Origin: Symbiodinium natans
Taxonomy: Eukaryota > Sar > Dinophyceae > Suessiales > Symbiodiniaceae
Length of the DNA: 64,000 nt
Assembly: GCA_905221605.1 (NCBI GenBank)
Contig: CAJNDS010002538.1
Span: 101,501 to 165,500, forward strand
Direction of reading: 5' to 3'
Below the pieces are notes generated by a model that had not been told where the DNA came from, made no database searches, and saw nothing but the letters and a program-made list of their open reading frames with translations. The position numbers and the translations under genes are program-made. Shown here in pieces: positions 19,731-31,520 of this stretch. The first letter of the stretch is position 1, and the number at the start of each line of letters is the position of its first letter.

Positions 19731-21696
19731 TCAATCCATGTACTCTCCGCCGGCCGTGTTGGGCATGGACGCTCCTCCGTCTGCGCTCTCCTCACCAAGC
19801 TCCTCTTCGGGCGAGCCCTGAACGCGCCTCTGGCACATCTTCCCGCGGCGGGTCTTGGGCTTCGTTTTGGAGCCCTTGCTGAGGATGCAGGGAGGGCAGG
19901 AGAACACTGCCACGGCCATGTTCGGCCGGAAAGCAAGCTTCAGCACGTCGCACTCCACGGGCTGAACGTCGACACTCGTGAGGGCCGCGGGCTCTCCCGA
20001 ATCCAACATCACCAAGTCGCCCGTCTTCAGGGAGCCAGCCGGGACGAACTTGCAACTACCAACGCCGATCTCCTCCTTGTCCGCGTCCCCCTCATACTCC
20101 TTGTCCTCCTGGTCCTCCGGCACCTGCACGGGGTGGTCTTTCGTCACCCTCAATGTCGCAGCTCCGGCCTGCAAGTGGACGAGCTCCGTGGCGCGGCAGA
20201 CCTCCGGAACTTCGCAGACCTCCAAGATGGTCTCGTCGTCGCCGGCCACCACCTGCGATCCTTTCTTGAGGTCCCGTCCCATCAGGAAGAAGTCGGTGCC
20301 ACAGCCGCGGGTCTTGAAGACGGACTCCGGGACGAAGCAGTCGGGCTGCACAGAGAACCAGGACGAGCCAGACGAGCCGCTGGAGATTGAGGATGCGGCG
20401 TCATCCACCAGGATGTACCCCAGCTGATCCGTCAGGTCGGAATCGCGGCTGCTGGAGGCCTCTTCAGGATCTTCGTGGGCAACAGCCGTGTGAAGGGCCG
20501 TGCGATGGGCTGCTTGCTTCTTCGCCTCGGCAAGCTGGCGCTCCAGCTGGCGGCAGCGCTCCTTGTACACACCCTTCTCCTCCCACAGCACCTGCATCTG
20601 GCCCAGCTTCGCCTCTGCCTTTGCGAGCTGTTGCTTGAGCTGCTCGCAGCGATCCTTGTACACCGCGTTCTCCAGCAAGGCTTGCAAGTCCGTCTTGATT
20701 CCGCACGATCCCTCTGCCAAGGCGCACGCGAGCGGCTCGAGCAAAGCCTGCAACTCCGCCTTGCTTCCGGAGAAGTGCTTGCAGAGCCGGTCGCGGAGCT
20801 CCTCTTGCACTGCCCGGAGTTCCCGTGCTGCTGTTGCCGTTGCCGCCTCCAAGCTGCCACTGAGATGCTCGATCTGGCTCTGGGGCTTCGCACTCTCCGC
20901 TCGCCGCTCCTGATCGCGCTTGTCCGACGCCTCCACGCGACGCGCAAGCTGCTCGCGAGGCTGCTTCTGCGCAGCACCGTCGTCTTGCGCAGCTTGAAGC
21001 TCGCGCGCCTTGTCCGCCAAGGTAGCCTCTGCCGCCGCCAGGCGCTCCGTGAGCAGCTCGCACTCGCACTTCGCGGCCTGGAGCTCCGCTTGCGTCTCTG
21101 CAGTTGCGGCCTGCGCCGCCTCCAAGCTGGCGTTGAGCTGCGAGTTCTGCAATTTCTGCTGGGCGACCTCCTCCTTCACGAAATGGAGCGCCGCTTCGGC
21201 GGCTTCCAGGCGCTCGCAGCTGCCTCTTCTCCTCCCGCAGCTGCGCCTCCTGGCCCCTCTCCTCCAATCTCTGCCGCTTCCGCGCCGTCTCCTCGGCCTC
21301 CGCCTCAACCGCTGCCAGCCGCCCAGCGAGCTCCGAGCAGCGAAAGCGGACGTGAGCCTCCCAATCCGGCCAAAACGTCCAACTCCAAGCCACTCGCTCC
21401 AGCCCCGCCTCCGAGAAGGAGATGACGTGGCACCGGCTCAGCTCGCTCCGCGCGTGCTGGAGGAGCAGCTCGGCGAGCCGCTCCTGGGAGCGGTCCTCGT
21501 TCAGACCGCGCCAGGCCGCCGCCTCCGCCGGCCGCGCGGCCCAGAGCTCCACCAGCCGCGCCGCCACCGCCTCGTTGGCACGCTGCGAACCGGGAACCCA
21601 AGCAGAGTCCCCCCACGCCAAGTGCACGAAGGCGTCGAGGACGGTCTCCAGGGGCCAGCCGGCCGGGACCGCGGTCAGCTCGAGGAGACGAGGCAT
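19731..21696 (-). pseudogene. Coiled-coil/Hint protein, paralogue 3, with a 2-base frameshift
   Basis: The ATG at 21696 starts MPRLLELTAVPAGWPLETVL and the Trp-rich domain. Near 21216 two bases present in paralogue 1 (CGCTCGCCCAGCTG) are missing (CGCTCGCAGCTG), which breaks the frame. The rest runs open to TGA 19731: a long coiled coil (ERLEAAEAALHFVKEEV through VYKERCRQLERQLAEA), the linker SSGSSGSSWFSVQPD, and a Hint module. The Hint start Cys is codon 20339-20337; VVAGDDETILEV, RVTKDHPVQV (TxxH block) and VFSCPPCILSKG follow. The Hint insert is longer and more acidic than in paralogue 2. Downstream of the lesion the frame is long and well preserved, so the break is recent or a sequencing error. 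If real, translation would stop early. Confidence 0.65.
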
Positions 21697-21835
21697 ATGG
21701 CGATTTTGAGAACGAAAAGGAGCACTTTTTTTAAGTGACGGGGAGCGGGCGGGCTCTCTCCTGGAAAGTCCTGTCTCCTGAGCCGGGCTGCGCACGCGTG
21801 TGGTGAGCATTTGCAATAATCACAGCCGAGGAAGG
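21697..21835 (-). promoter_or_regulatory. Conserved 5' flank of paralogue 3
   Basis: Same layout as at 1147-1380 and 10063-10330. The minus strand has TTTCCAG|GAGAGAGCCCG (first exonic base about 21760) and an A-run/T-run hairpin before the ATG. Confidence 0.5.
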
Positions 21836-21839
21836 TCAC

Positions 21840-23110
21840 GCGGCCCGGTTCCACACCCTGAGCCCTCTCAAACCCGAGCCTGTGGCACGGAACGGCTTCC
21901 AGTCTCAGAGCAACAAAATTTGGGGCTCCCCACCTTCCCCACCCGTCCGCGCGCACGTCGTTGGACCGGAGGCAACACCATTCATGCCCATTGGGTCAGC
22001 TGCTCTCTCTCGGAATGTCTTGTGTGTGTGTGTGTGTGTGCATCTTCTTGAGGGTGCCAATAAATACATACCTTCTTCACAAGACCTTCGGCTGTGGGGC
22101 CTACGGTCTACAGAGTCCACAGGCTGTGGAGGTGTGGAGAGGGGCACTGTGGGGTAAGGGAGGACATGCCGCACGCAGCCTGTTCTTGCGAGCAGCGTCC
22201 AGCATGCACGAGCAAATGCTTGGAAGGGCTCCTGGGTTCTATCTGGGAGCCCAGGCAAGTGCTGCAGAGAGCTCGCTGGCAGAGTGCACTCTCGGTCCAA
22301 GTTGTCGACGGGGCATCTCCGCGACACACAGGGTCCAGAAAGCCTTCCGGTACTGGTTCAGCCTTGACTACAGTGCCCATGCCTGACGCAACCTATGATC
22401 AGCCTTGTCCTTTGTTGACTTCATTTTGGAACGCTTCGCGGGCCTGCATCTTTTGCAGCCTGACCGCCCGTAAGCCCAGGGCACTCTCCGAACCGACGAG
22501 GGTGTTGCTGCTGCTTGGTTTCTGTCTGCATGCCATGACAGGCTAGGCGGTAGAGGGTAACTGGGACTGACAAGGCTTAACTCCAGGGTTGCAGAGGTTG
22601 CAGTGGGGGTCTGGGTCAAGGATTGCACACGACTTTAGAGTCTGGAAGAGTCGAACCGCTCACATAGCTCTGTGCCACTCGATCTGCGTCGTCTGCGTCC
22701 CATCCTCGGCGCAACCAGTCAGCGCAACGTAAATGAACAAGCCAAGTGCGCAAGTGTAGCCAAGAACTTCCAACCGAAAGCGCCCAGATCGGGATTTTAC
22801 TGGGGCTATCTTGATAGGGTTTCTAACTCCCAGACACCCTTGTAGAGGTCATACATATCCCAAACCCTAAAGCCGAACAAGCACGAAGCCCCAACAATCC
22901 CTAAGGAACACTGAGCTCGCAACCCCAAATAACCCAAAACCCCAAAACCCTAAAACCCAAATAACTAATAACCCTAAACCCTAAACCCAGATAACCCTAA
23001 ACCCTAAGCCCTAAGCCCTAAGCCCCTAAAGCCTAAAGACCAAAGCCCAAAGCCTAAACCCTAAACCCTAGACCCTAGACCCTAGACCCTACCCTAAGTC
23101 TCTAAAGCCC
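21840..23110. other. No gene seen
   Basis: Unique DNA with a GT run (22020-22041). The plus-strand frame 21961-22386 is protein-like in parts (MLGRAPGFYLGAQASAAESS) but has no recognised motif. Degenerate CCCTAAG and CCCTAGA units appear from 22960 to 23100. Confidence 0.35.
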
Positions 23111-23119
23111 CTACACCCC

Positions 23120-26100
23120 AAATCCCGGCGCCGAGGTCAGGGCTGGCTCCTCCCTGAACTCACGGAGCTCCGGCTCGCCACCCTTGATGAAGCTCTCGGG
23201 CCTGGGTGCTATAAGGTTTATCGGGTTTATACAAGGTTCTTTATAGGGTTTATATAAGGTTCTTTATAGGGTTTATATAAGGTTTATCGGGTTTATATAA
23301 GGTTCTTTATAGGGTTTATGTCGGGTTTTAGGGCGGAGGTGAGGCTTTACATAAGGGTCCTTTTTCAAGGGTTTATATAGGGTTTGGGAGGGTGGGGGGT
23401 ATATACGGTTTAAGGGGTTTATACCAAGGTCTTTCTAGGGTTCTTGTAGGTTTTTAGGGGTTTAGGGAAAGTTCACGCGGCCCGAGAAGCTTCTAGGATT
23501 GGAGGGCTTCTTTGCTCAGCTCCCAGACCTTCGGTCTCCATTTGGCGGGGCTTACACGCAAAGAATCTCTCATCAGCTCTACCTCTGGGGCTCTGAATGC
23601 TGCAGGTCCTTTATGAGTCCAAGGTAGGGCTCAGCGGTTCTGGTTTGGCCCCAGCTGCTGGAGGTTCGGCAGGTACCGGTCGTGGAGGGGGTCCCCGATC
23701 TGCCGATCAATCATGAAGAAGCCCCTGGCCGGGCGACGTAAGAACTTAAGCCAAACGACCTAAAACTTGGGGGGCTCATCTCTTAAGGCTTCTAGGGCTT
23801 TTGGGTACAGGGTTTGGAACAGGGCTTGCATGGATGGTTGGGAATAAACAAAGTTCGACTACTAGACCTTAATCCCTGTTCCCCTAGGAAGAAAAAAGGA
23901 TCCTTTTTGTTTATATATAAGGACGCCCATAACCCAAAAAGTAAAAGGGATCCCTAACACTGATTTAGTAAGAGTATAGGAACCGGGAGGAAGCCCAGCG
24001 GGATATCAGCCCCGCGAGGCCTCTTGCTGAGGCCGTTCTCTGACAGGACGATGTGGAGGTACTCCAGAGATTTGGGCAGCGCCTCGCGCGCAGCTTGCGC
24101 AGCTTGGGCTGGAGCTCAGGTCCTTACGGGCTTCTACGCACCTCTGCAGGCCAAAAGGGTTTAGGGTTTATAGGGTTTTATAGGGTTTAGAGGGTTTACA
24201 GGGTTTATAGGGTTTAGAGGGTTTAGAGGGTTTAGAGGGTTTAGAGGGTTTAGAGGGTTTAGAGGGTTTAGGGTTCAGGGCCTAGGGTTTAAGATGGTTT
24301 GGGGTTTAGGATGGTTTAGGGTTTAGGGCTTAGGGCTTAGGGCTTAGGGCTTAGGGTTTAGGGCTTAGGGCTTAGGGCTTAGGGCTTAGGGCTTAGGGCT
24401 TAGGGCTTAGGGCTTAGGGTTTAGGGTTTAGGGTTTAGGGTTTCTTGCAGGCGCCATCCTGCATACCCAGCCTGCATACCTGACTCTTCTGCAGAGATGG
24501 CCAACAGGGTTCAGAAGCGAGGATGTTGGTTCGGGAGAGCCGAGGTGAGGGAGGGGAGGGTATCCGAACCCTCTGACACCCTATAAGCCCCTGCAAGCCC
24601 TGCGAGTCCTGCGTAAAGCCTATTTCAACCCTAAGCCTCAAATCCTAAACCCTAAACCCTAAACCCTAAACCCTAAACCCTAAACTCTAAACCCTAAACC
24701 CTAAACCCTCACCAACCCTGTGTCTTGAGGCTCTCTGACAATTGGAGGCCTTGGAGATGGACTCGACCCCCTCGTCGCCGATGCGGTTCCCCAGCAGGTC
24801 CAGGGTCAACTTGCGGACCTGTCGGGAGGGATTTAGGGTTTAGGGTTTAGGGTTTAGGGTCTAGGGTTTAGGGTTTAGGGTTTAGGGCTCGGCTCAGTGT
24901 GTTTCTGAACCCCAAAACTAGAAAACCGAAAAACCCTGAACCCAAAACCTCCAAGTAAACCCTGAACCCTCATACCATACAAGCCCTCATTAACCCTAAG
25001 AGCCCTCAAGCCCAATTAAACAGGCCTCATGCAATCCTCCTAACCAACCCTATGAAGGGCCTTGTTAAAGGGCTTCTATAGGGTATAAGAGCCCATGAAG
25101 GTATACAAGGCAAATTCAAACTCGGAGCTGTGTGGCCACTGCACGCGCCTTGGGAGGTATGGCGGCCGCCAGCAGCGCGGCGCCCGCGGGCCCTCGCGAG
25201 CCCGAGGTGGCGTGGGGCTCAGGGGGTTGTGGAGTTTGGGGCTTGAATTTCGGGGTATTCGGGGGGTTTGGGGTGTGCATAGGGCTTAGGGCTTAGGGCT
25301 TAGGGTTGGGGGATTTGGGGGTCAGGGATGAGGGTTTCGGGCCTTATTTAGGGCCATAGAAGTTCTGGACATGCTGCTACTTATGTGCAGGCACATAATT
25401 AAAGTAGCAGCACACATGTCCAGGGCTATAGAAGTGAGAGGTTGCGCCCCCGAAACCCTAATCCCAAACCCCAAACCCTAAACCCCAAACCCCAAACCCC
25501 ACACCCTAAACCTAAACCCTAAACCCCAAACCCTAAACCATAAACCCTATCCACCTGGGAGCCGCGACCGAGGTCCCGACCCATCTTCATGCCGGAGAAG
25601 CCCAGGACCAGCTCCTGCGGCGGGCGTTTGCCCGTGGGCTGTGCTTTCAAGAGAGAAGACCCGAAAGCCCAAAACCCTAAACCCAAAACCCAAAACCCTA
25701 AATCTTAAACCCTAAACGCTAAACCACTCCGAGCCCGGCCCCCCAGAAAACGCCTCGACGCCCTGTGGGATGGATGCGGCGATGGCCTTCACCTCATGGG
25801 CTCTTTGAGGGTTTCCGGGGTTTCAAGGTGCAGGGTTTGGGGTTCAGGTTTGGGGTTTAGGGTTTGGGGTTTAGGGTTTGGGGTTCTGGGAGTTTGGGGT
25901 TTAGGGGCTGTAAGGCCTCTGGTGGGTTTAGGACTGAGGGCATGATAGGGGCTATCTCGGGTTGAGGCTTGGAGGCTTTTTGGAGGTCTCAGGCATCCAG
26001 GGTTCGGTTGGGATGCTGGTGCACTCGCCTGCAAGGCACCAGACGAAGGCAAGATCTCCATGATTGTACGATATTATCATAGAACCTTTTCAAGGCCGAC

Positions 26101-27640
26101 CCAAAAAAGGGGTTGGGGCTCTTCCTGTATATAGAGGTTCTCTAGATACCCAAACGGCCTAAGGCCTAAACCTTAAGCCTAAACCCTAAACCGATGCAGT
26201 TGTTTCCAAGTTTCTGAGGGTGGCAAAGTGCCTCTCGTCTGACAGCAGGGCCCTAAACCCTAAACCCCAAACCCCATAGAAGGGGCTACCTCGCGTCTGA
26301 GAGAGAGGCCCCCTCGAGCATGAGGCGGTTTCGCGCGAGGTTCAACTTCAGCACCTCGTTAGGTTCAGGGTTGGTTTAGGGTTTCGGGTTTAGAGTTTAG
26401 GGTAAACCCTAAACCCTAAACCCTAAACCCTACACCCTAATCCCTTTAGGGCTTTTAGGTTTTTGGGTTTACGGGTTTCTGGTGTCGGACTTAGGGCTTT
26501 TCGTGCTGCTTAGAGTTGAGGAAGCTTGCTGCGATGCCTCGAGCCACTCAGTGTTGATCTAAGGGCAGCTGTATGGTCCCTTAGTATGGGTCCCTAAAAG
26601 GGTAATTACCCCTTATACCTATATACCCCTTTTATACCCGATACTGAAATTCAGGGCCCAAACATCAGAACCCTTTTAGGGAGGTAAGGGACCATATTGA
26701 GGGCCCATGAAACTACCCTGAGAATTGAACACCATCCAGGTGCTTAGGGTTGCAGGTTTTTGTGTTCCCGGAGATTGAGGTTTAGGTTTCAAAGTTCAGT
26801 GTTCGGGTTTGGGTTTAGGGTTATAGGTTCTTTCTCGGACTGCCGCGTCTTTCAAAGGACATTGCTTTGGATTTAGGGGTGTACCATGGTTCAGGGTTTA
26901 GGGTTTCCAGCTTGGGGCTAAAGCCGCCAATCATTGTGACATTCGGATTTCGGAGCCCGGCAGCAGCAAGTTGTCGGAACCATCCCCGCCCCATACCCGC
27001 TGAAGGGCCTTGAGACCTTTGGGCAAGCTGGCGGCCAGGGCCTCGCGCAGGGACGTCTTGTAGGGTTTAGGGTTGTAGGGTTTTAGGGTTTAGGGTTTAG
27101 GGGTGAGAGTTTAGGGTTGAGGGTTGAGGGTTTAGGGTTGAGGGTTGAGGGCTGAATCGGATTTGGGATTGAGGGGTTTGGTGCTTAGAGGGAGGTTGCT
27201 GGAAGTAGGATCTCTGATCATGGCGGCGCTGCTTTCAGAGGCTTGGAGGTCTTGGGTATAGTAAGCTTGATGAAGCTGTTGTGTTACCAGATCATGAATG
27301 ACAGATGCGGCGACTGCTTGGGACCAAAGTTGCATCGAGCCAGAACTCCAACCTGAAAGATCTTTCGGGGGGTCTTGGGACCCTTGAGACTTGTGGACTC
27401 CTAGCTACTTGAAGGCCTTGCAGGTTTTAGTATGGCAAATCATGGTTCTAAACTCGCCTAGGGCACCTTGTAACATTAATTCATAGCTTGTACATCCCTG
27501 CCTTCTTATAAACCTATCCAGCGTGCCCTCGTAAAAACCCTAGGCTCGCACAGCTGTGCGTCGAGAAGTGTGTCCTTGGCACCCTCCACGCCGATGCCGT
27601 TGCCAGAGATGTCGACTTCCAAAGCCTTCGCGCGGCTGTA
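23120..27640 (-). CDS. Leucine-rich-repeat protein, multi-exon
   Basis: Minus-strand exon islands, 5' to 3': 27555-27637 (ALEVDISGNGIGVEGAK), 26998-27060 (KTSLREALAASLPKGLKALQ), 26290-26345 (EVLKLNLARNRLMLEGA, donor GCGAG|GTAG), a decayed unit at 26197-26250, 25738-25795 (EVKAIAASIPQGVEAF), 25558-25655 (RPPQELVLGFSGMKMGRDLG, donor CAG|GTGG), 25130-25230 (AALLAAAIPPKARAVAT), 24735-24835 (VRKLTLDLLGNRIGDEGVES), 24005-24110 (LPKSLEYLHIVLSENGLSKR), 23640-23725 (GFFMIDRQIGDPLHDRYLPN) and 23125-23205 (PESFIKGGEPELREF). LxLxxNxIGxEG units mark the ribonuclease-inhibitor/NLRC-like LRR class, a protein-interaction solenoid. Introns are full of TTTAGGG/CCCTAAA units. Exact splice sites, the start codon and membership of the last two exons are not settled. 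Confidence 0.55.
23868..23969. mobile_element. Dispersed element, family C copy 1
   Basis: About 100 bases, nearly the same as 31421-31520: CTTAATCCCTGTTCCCCTAG, GAAAAAAGGATCCTTTTTG and CCTAACACTGATTTAGT in order. It contains the palindrome AAAAAGGATCCTTTTT. It lies in an LRR-gene intron here. Confidence 0.55.
24142..24442. repeat. Composite telomere-like array
   Basis: It begins with TTTATAGGG and TTTAGAGGG units, then GGGTTTAGGATGG, then about a dozen GGGCTTA units, then pure TTTAGGG. Each block is internally uniform. Confidence 0.9.
25365..25423. mobile_element. Hairpin element
   Basis: Imperfect palindrome: CTGGACATGCTGCTACTTATGTGC against GCACATAATTAAAGTAGCAGCACACATGTCCAG with a tiny loop. 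It could fold into a long stem. MITE-like or intronic; no second copy found in the window. Confidence 0.45.
26572..26696. mobile_element. MITE-like element with 26-base inverted ends
   Basis: The left end TATGGTCCCTTA plus TCCCTAAAAGGG matches the reverse complement of the right end CCCTTTTAGGGAGGTAAGGGACCATA. The interior is AT-rich. It lies in an LRR-gene intron. Confidence 0.5.
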
Positions 27641-27649
27641 GCAATACTT

Positions 27650-28600
27650 GCAGCATCCTGCAGCACCCCATGTTACCCTTTAACGGATGATATGGGGACC
27701 CTAAAATTCCTTAGTACCCTGTAGAACCCTAGTGAGGTACTGGGGACGCTAACTCTAACTTCCTCATACTCAGCAAGAATAGCCTGTTTCAAGATTTAGG
27801 CGCCAATGAAGGAGGAGGTTTCGGAAGTTTTGGGCTGGTTGAAGTCTCCTGGAGGGTGAGATGAGTTCAATTGACTGTCTGAGAAAGCGGGCATAGAGCA
27901 AGGACTTGCAAAGCCGACTGGAGGGAGTCGAACATGACGAGATGCGGATGCTGTTACTTACATGTGGGGGTTTCCGAGAATCAGGGTACCTGTTTTGGGG
28001 GGTCCTTATGCAGGGAAATATGCAAAATCGGGGGGGGGGGGGGGGGTATATGAAGTAGGGCATATATTCCTTGTACCTTCAAAAGGACACCCGGTAGATA
28101 CACTCACCATTATTAAAAAGGAGCCTTACATAATTACACTCACCAATAACAGTAGTATAAACCTTACTTCATATAGGGGTACCCCTATTCTGGAAATACC
28201 CATGTGTAAGTATGGCAGTGACACATTGTCTTATGGCGCTACTGGCACTGCCAAACCAAGACATTCAGCTTAGAACATAGCAGCTCTGGCTTGACGTGCT
28301 GCTACAATCTGCACGCAGGTATGCTGCATCTGCTACGGAACAAGAATCATGCGGCACATGCGGCTAATCTTTTTGCTGCTGCAGAATCCCCCACGTAGAA
28401 ACTGCCTGCGGTCTTCAGCGCGGGCAACGTAATAATTGTGAGCCATGTCAGGGAATCTTTAGGTTGAACGAGCTGACAACGAACAACAAAACCTGATGCA
28501 CACAACAAGGGACACGTGCTCTGACAGCACCTACCAAACGCTGCCAAGAAATTATCCGAATTGTCGATGCTCTTTGTGCTCGTGCTCTGCAGGGACACCC
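27650..28600. other. No gene seen
   Basis: Unique DNA with a poly-G run (28030-28045). The part near 28390-28500 is similar to the 3' flanks of the Hint genes at 8310-8640 and 19200-19640. Confidence 0.4.
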
Positions 28601-28605
28601 TCAAT

Positions 28606-29972
28606 TTAGTGGCTCGACACCGGCAATGCGACGTCGTCCTGGAATTCCTTGACCAACGATTCGCTTTCCATCTGCTCATCGCTCGTGGCATGCTGAACAG
28701 AGACCCATGAGGAGCAGCTGGCAACATCGTCGTCCATCATCTCGATGCTCTGTCGCCTAGCTTCCTGCCTTGCCTCCAGTAGCTCTCGCTGCAGCTGATG
28801 ACAGCGCTCTTCCGCTGCCAGGCTGCTGGCAGCGTGCCTTGCACCTACCATGCTCGTCTTGAAGCTCCTGGAAGCCCTTCCGCAAGTTCGATGCCTTTTC
28901 TTCCGCCACTGCCAGCTGCTGCTTCAGCTTGGCGCTCTCCTTTTGCGGAGATTGGAACTCGAGCGTCTTGGCCGCTTCCGTTTCCTCTGCCTTTGCTTCT
29001 GCCGCTCTAAACCGGAACCCTTGTTGCCACCTCCTTTTGCTCGAGGTTCGCGAGCTCGATGCACTGCTCGACTGTGTCAGGGCGAAAACATGGCACCTCG
29101 TCCGAGAGGAACGCCGGCACTGAGCGCTTCAACTCGGCTCGTGGTGTCCGACCCGGCAGTGAGTTCACTGAAAATTTCGGTAAGCTCCGCAATTTCCTCG
29201 TCGTCCCTTGCGTTCAGGTGGGTACCCAGCAAGAAGTTGATGCTTTTGTGACCTTGCAGCAAGATAGGCTGCCTCGCCCAATGCAACGTCGTAGTTGTCT
29301 GGAGCTTCTGCAAATACAGCCCCATCATCACCGATGGCACAGGCAAGAAATGCCAGCACTTTCGCAACCATCGCTGTGGTACCGTCGCTTTACAGGGGTT
29401 TTGTTGGCGAGGCGTGCCATCAGCAGCTTGCACTGCTCCTCCGCTGCCGCCTCCACCGCCGACAGCTGGCCATCGAGTTGCCCTGCGAGCCTCTTGAAGC
29501 TCGAAGTCGCCTCCTCTGGCGCTGTCCGTAGCTCCGACGAAGCTCGGGTTGCCGCTTCCTCGGCTGCAACGAGACGCTGCTCGCACTGGTGGACGGCATC
29601 GTGCTGCAGCCTCGGCCTCTTCACGGCTTGGAAGCGGGAAGCCTCAGCCTTTTGCCAGACACTCCGCAAGCTCCAGGCAAAGAGAGCGGCAACGAGTCCA
29701 CCACCCGAGCCGGTCCCAACCCGGAGAGGCTTGAACCAGCCCCGCCTCCGAGAATTGGCGCATGGTGCGACCCAGACCTCTGCTTCCTGAGGCCTCGTGG
29801 CCCAGAGCTCGACCATCCGCCTCCGCACCGCTGCGGGGGCGCACTCCACGTCGTCACGGCACAGCTGCCAACCCTCCACATGGACGAAGGCGCCAATCAC
29901 AGTCTCCACAAACCAGCCGGGCGGGACGGCGGTAAGCTTGACCAGATTGAGTGCACCTCGAGTCCACGACAT
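28606..29972 (-). pseudogene. Coiled-coil family relative without Hint domain, degraded
   Basis: The ATG at 29972 begins MSWTRGALNLVKLTAVPPGW and FVETVIGAFVHVEG, the same N-terminal domain as the 1-22 kb family; coiled coil follows (QCEQRLVAAEEAATRASSEL). The frame then changes several times between 29400 and 28900. The end, 28851-28606, reads AAEERCHQLQRELLEARQEA and DDVASCSSWVSVQHATSDEQ, which aligns with the linker just before the Hint Cys of paralogue 2, but the Hint module is absent. The flank downstream (28390-28500) still resembles those of the other copies. It is a decayed copy that lost the Hint end. Confidence 0.55.
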
Positions 29973-29999
29973 TGAACTGAAAGCTCAGGAGGTGGAGTG

Positions 30000-30830
30000 G
30001 CTAGATAGCTGGTAGCTCCGAGCCAAGCAGACTTTCACCCTTCGTTGTACTTGGCAGTATGAACAATATCCAAGTGATGAAATGTCGACGAGTGCTTAAG
30101 CCTGCCCTCCTAACTACCCGAAATCCGCAAACCCTAAACCCCATAGACCCAAGCAAGCACCTCCACCAGCAAAAATCCCCCATCCCTGTTCTGCGTCTTC
30201 TCTAAAATGACTGGCGTCCAGCCTCCAGCTGCGCACCCAGAGCCTGCCACTACTCCGTGCGATTTAGGGTTCCATGGGCTTAGGGGTGACTGTAGATGCT
30301 GGTTGCTTTGGACTCCAAGGGAGCGGAGATCTGCGATTTCTGGTGAGCGTAGGGCCTGTGCACATGTACAACCCTGAGCTGAACCCCTCGCCTGCCAACT
30401 ACCCTCAGTGGTTTTGGGAGATCTAAACCCTAAACCCTAAACCCTAAACCCTCAACCCTCAACCCTAAACCCTAAACCCTAAGCCCCCTTCATTCAAGCC
30501 GTAAGCCCGACAGGTCTTAGGCTCAATAAAACCCTGTAGGCCCTGGACCCGAAAGGGCTGAGGCTTCATAGTCCTAAACACCTTTCTTGTGGGTTTAGGG
30601 GCTTATGAGCCCCTAACTCCCTAAACCCTTTTTGGGTCTGAAGGGGTGAAAATCCCCCAAATCCCTCCGTCTTTCAAGGGGCTCTAAGCCCCTACTAAGC
30701 CCTTTTTTGGGTTGAAAGGCCCTAAACCCTAAACCCTAAACCCTAAAACCCCCTAAACTCCTTTCAAACCAGCCCCCCCTATTGAGGGAGCCTTGGCCAG
30801 TGTCCGGGCTCCTGCCGCACCCAGGGCCTT
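30000..30830. other. No gene seen; telomere-unit DNA
   Basis: CCCTAAA units at 30425-30485 and 30720-30750 amid unique DNA. The island at 30785-30840 is GC-rich and open on both strands; it could be an exon but I cannot decide. Confidence 0.35.
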
Positions 30831-30841
30831 GCAAAGAGGTG

Positions 30842-31023
30842 CAGTTTAGGGTTTAGGGTTTAGGGTTTAGGGTTTAGGGTTTAGGGTTTAGGGTTTAGGG
30901 TTTAGGGTTTAGGGTTTAGGGTTTAGGGTTAAGGGTTAGGGTTTTTAGGGTTTTTAGGGTTTATAGGGTTTAGAGGGTTTAGATGGTTTAGATGGTTTAG
31001 ATGGTTTAGATGGTTTAGGGTTT
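30842..31023. repeat. TTTAGGG array grading into TTTAGATGG
   Basis: About 13 TTTAGGG units followed by TTTTTAGGG, TTTATAGGG and four TTTAGATGG units. Confidence 0.95.
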
Positions 31024-31299
31024 AGGGGTTAGGTCCCCTCCCCTTCTGAGGGAAGAGGGCTTTAGGGCTTTAGGGGTTACAGGGGTTATAGAGGCTTAGG
31101 GGTTTAGGAGTTCCAGGGGCTTTAGATGGCCTAGGCTTTCTAGGGAGTTGGACATGCCGGTTTTAAGGTTGGAGGCTTGCTTTCGGGAGTTGTACTCTAG
31201 ACCCAGGAGCAACCTAGGGATAACAAAGGGTGCCCTTTTTGGTTTAAAGGGGATTAGAAGGCAACCTAAACCCTAATGAAAGGGAATGGGTCCGACGTA

Positions 31300-31410
31300 G
31301 AACTCCTTCAAGCCCGAAGACCGAACCCGCCTTGTAGCCGACGTTGACCGACACGGCTTTGGTGTCGGAGGGCCCCTGGAAAGCCATGCGGGCTTTCCAT
31401 ATTTCAATAG
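31300..31410 (-). other. Likely exon, gene unknown
   Basis: The minus-strand open stretch reads MAFQGPSDTKAVSVNVGYKA GSVFGLEGVLRRTH. The composition is protein-like. It lies 10 bases from a family C repeat. It may belong to the gene ending near 32.2 kb or stand alone. Confidence 0.35.
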
Positions 31411-31420
31411 GTGGTGCTTT

Positions 31421-31520
31421 CTTAATCCCTGTTCCCCTAGGGAAGAAAAAAGGATCCTTTTTGTTTATATATGAAAGCCCAGAACCCAAAAAGAAAAAGG
31501 ATTCCTAACACTGATTTAGT
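31421..31520. mobile_element. Dispersed element, family C copy 2
   Basis: See 23868-23969; the two copies match over their whole length with few differences. The 500 bases after it, to about 32100, hold no supported gene. Confidence 0.55.
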
